NCBI RefSeq assembly: GCF_040126055.1
Contig: NZ_CP143541.1
Span: 3,162,001-3,226,000 of the forward strand
Length of the DNA stretch: 64,000 nucleotides
Origin: Pseudalkalibacillus sp. SCS-8
GTDB taxonomy: Bacteria > Bacillota > Bacilli > Bacillales > Fictibacillaceae
Reading direction: 5' to 3'
Shown here: positions 61,272 through 64,000 of the stretch, piece by piece
Layout of the letters: each line of letters starts with the position of its first letter
How positions within the stretch are numbered: position 1 is the first letter of the stretch
The notes under the pieces: generated by a model
Told to the model about the DNA's origin: nothing
The model's database searches: none
Seen by the model: the letters and a program-made list of their open reading frames with translations, nothing else
Made by a program: the position numbers and the translations under genes

Positions 61272-62782
61272 AACTGTGGTTCACTGGTGCGCTTATTTTG
61301 CGCCTCTATGGTTCGTTTCGCATCACCCATCGCCTTCGTTTTTCCATAGTGGAAATAAACGACCTCTCCGTATGGATCCTGTATACTCCTTCCGACTCTC
61401 CCGGCAATCTGCATAAGTGCATTCGTTGTAAAAACCTCATGATCAGAACCAACGACGGCAACATCAATTTCTGGTACTGTGACACCGCGTTCAAGAATGG
61501 TCGTTGTAATCAGCAATGAAATCTCTCCCTTTCGAAAGCGTTGAACTTTTTCCAAACGTTCGGGATCGCCTGCATGAACACTTTCCACACCCTTGCGATC
61601 CTTCATCCATTCTGACAGCTCCAACAAATTCTGCACGGTAGGGACAAAAAGAAAACATTGACGCCTATGCTTCATTTTCTCATTGATCCATGTTGAAACG
61701 GCCCTAGGCAGACGACCTTTCTTTATAGATTTCTGCCAGTTCCCACACCACATAAAGCGTGGAACCGGGAGGGGATAGCCGTGAAATCTTCTGGAGATAT
61801 GTATAACTTCTAGTTCTCCCCTTCTTACTTCCTTCAACATGGACTTAGAAGGTGTAGCCGTAAGATAAATCCGTGAGGCATGTTCTGAGCAAGCTTTTTC
61901 GACAGCAAATTGAAGCGCAGGATCAAACGAGTACGGGAAGGCATCGACCTCGTCGACAATCATGACGTCAAACGCGTTTTTGTACCGAAATAACTGGTGT
62001 GTGGTTGAGAGGGTTAACAGAGAGGGCTTTTCAACCGGATGACTTCCTCCATATACCGCATGGACGTCTAGTGATGGAAACGCCTTTTCAAATCGCGGGG
62101 TCAATTCTGTAACAACATCAGTCCTGGGTGTGGCTAAGCAAACCCTTTTCCCCTGACGTACAGCTTGTTCAATCCCCTCGAATAAAATCTCCGTCTTCCC
62201 AGCTCCACATACCGCCCAGATCAAGAGCTCCTGTGGCACATCGATCACCTCTGTAATCCGCTTGGAAGCCTGTTTTTGTAACGAAGACAGCTCACCTTTC
62301 CAGTTCAACACCTTATCTCCTGTCATCCTGTTGTCTTCATCAGGACCGATCCACCGGATCAGCGGTGTGCATTGGCTTACCCGCCCCATCATGATACAAT
62401 TCCGGCAATACGTACATTCATTTTTACAACGATAGCAGTGGAAGGCGGCAAACAGATCTTGAGCGTCATTCCCACACCGCTCACATGAGTATCTGTTACC
62501 TTTATTTGTTATTCCTTTTTCAAAAGTTATGAAACCTTGTTGGTAATGTTCCTGGATCAAATGGATTGGAAAAGGGAGTTCATCGAGCAGCAGGTGCCTG
62601 CCGACTAAGAATTCACGAAGTGGTTTGTTGTAAGAGTAGTTGGAGTTGAGTGGTTGAAGTGGTAGTGCGTTGATTTGCGAAATTGGTTGTAAGGATGGAT
62701 GCGTTGACTGGATAAGAGGTTCTGGACACAAATAATCTTGATTTTTTTGAGAAAAGGTGGCAAAACGCATCAGTCCTGCCAC
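61268..62782 (-). CDS. comFA: Competence helicase ComFA
   Basis: A DEAD-box-type helicase of about 504 residues that helps pull single-stranded DNA into the cell. It has an N-terminal Cys4 zinc motif (CERCGNDAQDL, CYRCKNECTYCRNC), Walker A AVCGAGKTEIL (about residue 192), DEAD-like IVDEVDAFPY, the SAT motif LTATPSK, and C-terminal LLITTTILERGVTVPEI and QIAGRVGRS. GTG 62782 or ATG 62770 may be the start; neither ribosome site is decisive. It follows degV by eight bases. Confidence 0.94.
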   Translation of the reverse strand: MAGLMRFATFSQKNQDYLCPEPLIQSTHPSLQPISQINALPLQPLNSNYSYNKPLREFLVGRHLLLDELPFPIHLIQEHYQQGFITFEKGITNKGNRYSCERCGNDAQDLFAAFHCYRCKNECTYCRNCIMMGRVSQCTPLIRWIGPDEDNRMTGDKVLNWKGELSSLQKQASKRITEVIDVPQELLIWAVCGAGKTEILFEGIEQAVRQGKRVCLATPRTDVVTELTPRFEKAFPSLDVHAVYGGSHPVEKPSLLTLSTTHQLFRYKNAFDVMIVDEVDAFPYSFDPALQFAVEKACSEHASRIYLTATPSKSMLKEVRRGELEVIHISRRFHGYPLPVPRFMWCGNWQKSIKKGRLPRAVSTWINEKMKHRRQCFLFVPTVQNLLELSEWMKDRKGVESVHAGDPERLEKVQRFRKGEISLLITTTILERGVTVPEIDVAVVGSDHEVFTTNALMQIAGRVGRSIQDPYGEVVYFHYGKTKAMGDAKRTIEAQNKRTSEPQL

Positions 62783-62789
62783 CCATTGA

Positions 62790-63641
62790 TTATTCTTTGA
62801 TCCACGTCAGGCCGATGCTACCTTCCCCAAGGTGGGTTCCGATTACAGGACCGAAATAAGAAATGATCACTTCTGCGTTTGGATATAGCTCTTTCAATTG
62901 TTCCGCGTATTCCTTCGCTTCTTCCTCACGGTTGGCATGGATGACTGAAATCGTCACCTCATCTTCACGATCGACATCTTCTTTAACTAAATCAAACAAA
63001 CGTTTGATTGCTTTTTTCCGTGTGCGGATTTTTTCAAATGGAACGATCTTTTTGTTAACAAAATGAAGCACAGGTTTTACTTGGAGCAGGTTTCCGACAA
63101 AGAATTGTGCACTGTTCAGACGTCCGCCCCGGTGCAAGTGACTGAGATCGTCGACCATGAAGTATGCGGATATCCCTTGCGCCCGTATGACAGTCAACCT
63201 TGAAAGGATCAGCTTAGCTGCTTGCCCTTGCTCAGCCATTTTTGCTGCTTCCAAAACAAAAAATCCTTGCGGCATACAGCTGATTTCCGAGTCGAACACA
63301 TGGACATTGATACCCTCGACCATTGTGCTGGCTGACATTGCACTTTGATACGTACCGCTGATTTCACTCGAAAGTGTTATGACGATGACGTCCGTGTAGC
63401 CTTCCTTTGCTAAGCTTTCATACAGCTCTGAGAAAAGTCCTACAGCCGGCTGTGAGGTTTTCGGCAATTTTCCGCCCTCTCTCACCTGCTGGTAAAATTC
63501 CTCTGCGCTGATTTCTTTTTCCTCTTGATAGGATTCATTCTCGAAAATGACATTCAAGGGAACCATATGTATGTTGTATTGCTCACGTAAGCTTTTCGGT
63601 AAATAGGACGTGCTGTCTGTTACGATTGCGACTTTATCCAT
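62790..63641 (-). CDS. DegV family fatty-acid-binding protein (YviA)
   Basis: A 283-residue protein with VAIVTDSTSYLPKSLREQYNIHMVPLNVIF at the start, the TSQPAVGLF motif, VITLSSEISGTYQSA and SHLHRGGRLN, all DegV marks. DegV proteins such as FakB bind a fatty acid for FakA kinase. In B. subtilis yviA lies between comFA and degU; degU is not seen in the remaining 360 bases here. AAAGGG precedes the ATG. Confidence 0.93.
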   Translation of the reverse strand: MDKVAIVTDSTSYLPKSLREQYNIHMVPLNVIFENESYQEEKEISAEEFYQQVREGGKLPKTSQPAVGLFSELYESLAKEGYTDVIVITLSSEISGTYQSAMSASTMVEGINVHVFDSEISCMPQGFFVLEAAKMAEQGQAAKLILSRLTVIRAQGISAYFMVDDLSHLHRGGRLNSAQFFVGNLLQVKPVLHFVNKKIVPFEKIRTRKKAIKRLFDLVKEDVDREDEVTISVIHANREEEAKEYAEQLKELYPNAEVIISYFGPVIGTHLGEGSIGLTWIKE

Positions 63642-63802
63642 AGATTCATAACCCTTTCTGTAATTATTCCCTACTTATGTATTTGACTAAAATAGATGAT
63701 TACCTTCCTTATTTTACTTGAAAAAAATAAACTTGTGGGCATAAACAAAGTAATTTGAACGCTCATTCAATTAATTCATACATTTTATTCCATTTATGTG
63801 AA

Positions 63803-64000
63803 GGTAATGGTAGATTAGTAGATATACCTTTAGAACTTAAAGGCATGGTCACGTACTTTACATACGACAAGGACTATCATTCCCTTTCATTCTTTTTCCT
63901 CGCCCATACGATTGATGGGGAAATGAAGTCAAACGAGCCTGACAAAGTTGTTCCTGCATGGTTCCCAATCAAAAACATCGAAACGAGCGACCAGATCCTT
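63803..64000 (+). other. Open frame at the right edge resembling the C-terminal half of a Nudix hydrolase
   Basis: From 63803 a frame stays open to the window end and reads GRLVDIPLELKGMVTYFTYD, then FFFLAHTIDGEMKSNEPDKV and VPAWFPIKNIE. The NEPDKVVPAWF segment resembles the end of Nudix domains, but the Nudix box (GX5EX7REUXEEXGU) that should come before it is absent. It may be a 5'-truncated relic or a gene I cannot judge at the edge. An ATG occurs at 63845 without a clear ribosome site. The stretch 63642-63802 shows no gene. Confidence 0.3.

Overview
The window is chromosomal DNA from a spore-forming, motile member of the Bacillaceae. Evidence for this is the gene order uvrA-uvrB-csbA, minJ, ctpB, ftsX-ftsE, yvjA-like, prfB, secA, hpf, fliT-fliS-fliD-flaG-hag-csrA-fliW-yviE-flgL-flgK-flgN-flgM-yvyF-comFC-comFA-degV, which follows the Bacillus subtilis order. 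SigD, SigB and LexA sites fit Bacillus consensus sequences. The genus cannot be fixed from the sequence alone. No rRNA, tRNA or CRISPR array was seen.

Left arm (1-8.3 kb): the uvrBA excision-repair operon (minus strand, uvrA cut by the window edge) with a candidate SOS box, a YobA-like lipoprotein, an AIM24-family protein, a TauE/SafE-type permease, csbA and a spore-surface protein. A 172-bp element with terminal inverted repeats lies at 6.3-6.5 kb; a longer relative lies at 28.8-29.0 kb.

Accessory block (8.6-31.3 kb): a carbohydrate-catabolism locus absent from the B. subtilis order. One long minus-strand operon holds an ABC importer (binding protein and two permeases, no ATPase), a GntR regulator fused to a sugar-binding-protein-like domain, a zinc-type dehydrogenase, three Gfo/Idh/MocA oxidoreductases plus one that lacks the Rossmann half, a sugar isomerase/epimerase, a NagA-like deacetylase and an FAD oxidoreductase. 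A divergent plus-strand operon holds an epimerase/dehydratase, a DHDPS-family aldolase and an unusual HTH regulator. Two paralogous secreted beta-propeller proteins bracket the block. The substrate is unknown; an acetylated or amino-sugar glycoside taken up and oxidised stepwise is my inference.

Cell-division and secretion arm (31.4-46.4 kb): minJ, ctpB, a coiled-coil M23 hydrolase next to ftsEX, a YitT protein, prfB with its programmed frameshift, secA and hpf, interrupted by DUF4166, DCC-thioredoxin and collagen-like genes. A small csp, pcp, dppA, lrp group follows (47-49.4 kb).

Flagellar and competence arm (49.6-63.6 kb): the most striking part. The flagellin gene hag is split by two small group I introns (about 362 and 368 nt). 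Spliced in silico, the three exons give a canonical flagellin C-terminus. The second intron begins with 45 nt that re-encode that same C-terminus and a stop in frame, so unspliced mRNA would still end as a near-normal flagellin. A free-standing AT-rich LAGLIDADG endonuclease gene with a near-perfect LexA box sits antiparallel just beyond hag, its last codons lying inside the hag terminator. Candidate SigD promoters precede flaG, hag and yvyF-flgM, and two CsrA sites lie in the hag leader.

Short tandem arrays of 52-bp, 48-bp and 21-bp period occupy three intergenic gaps.
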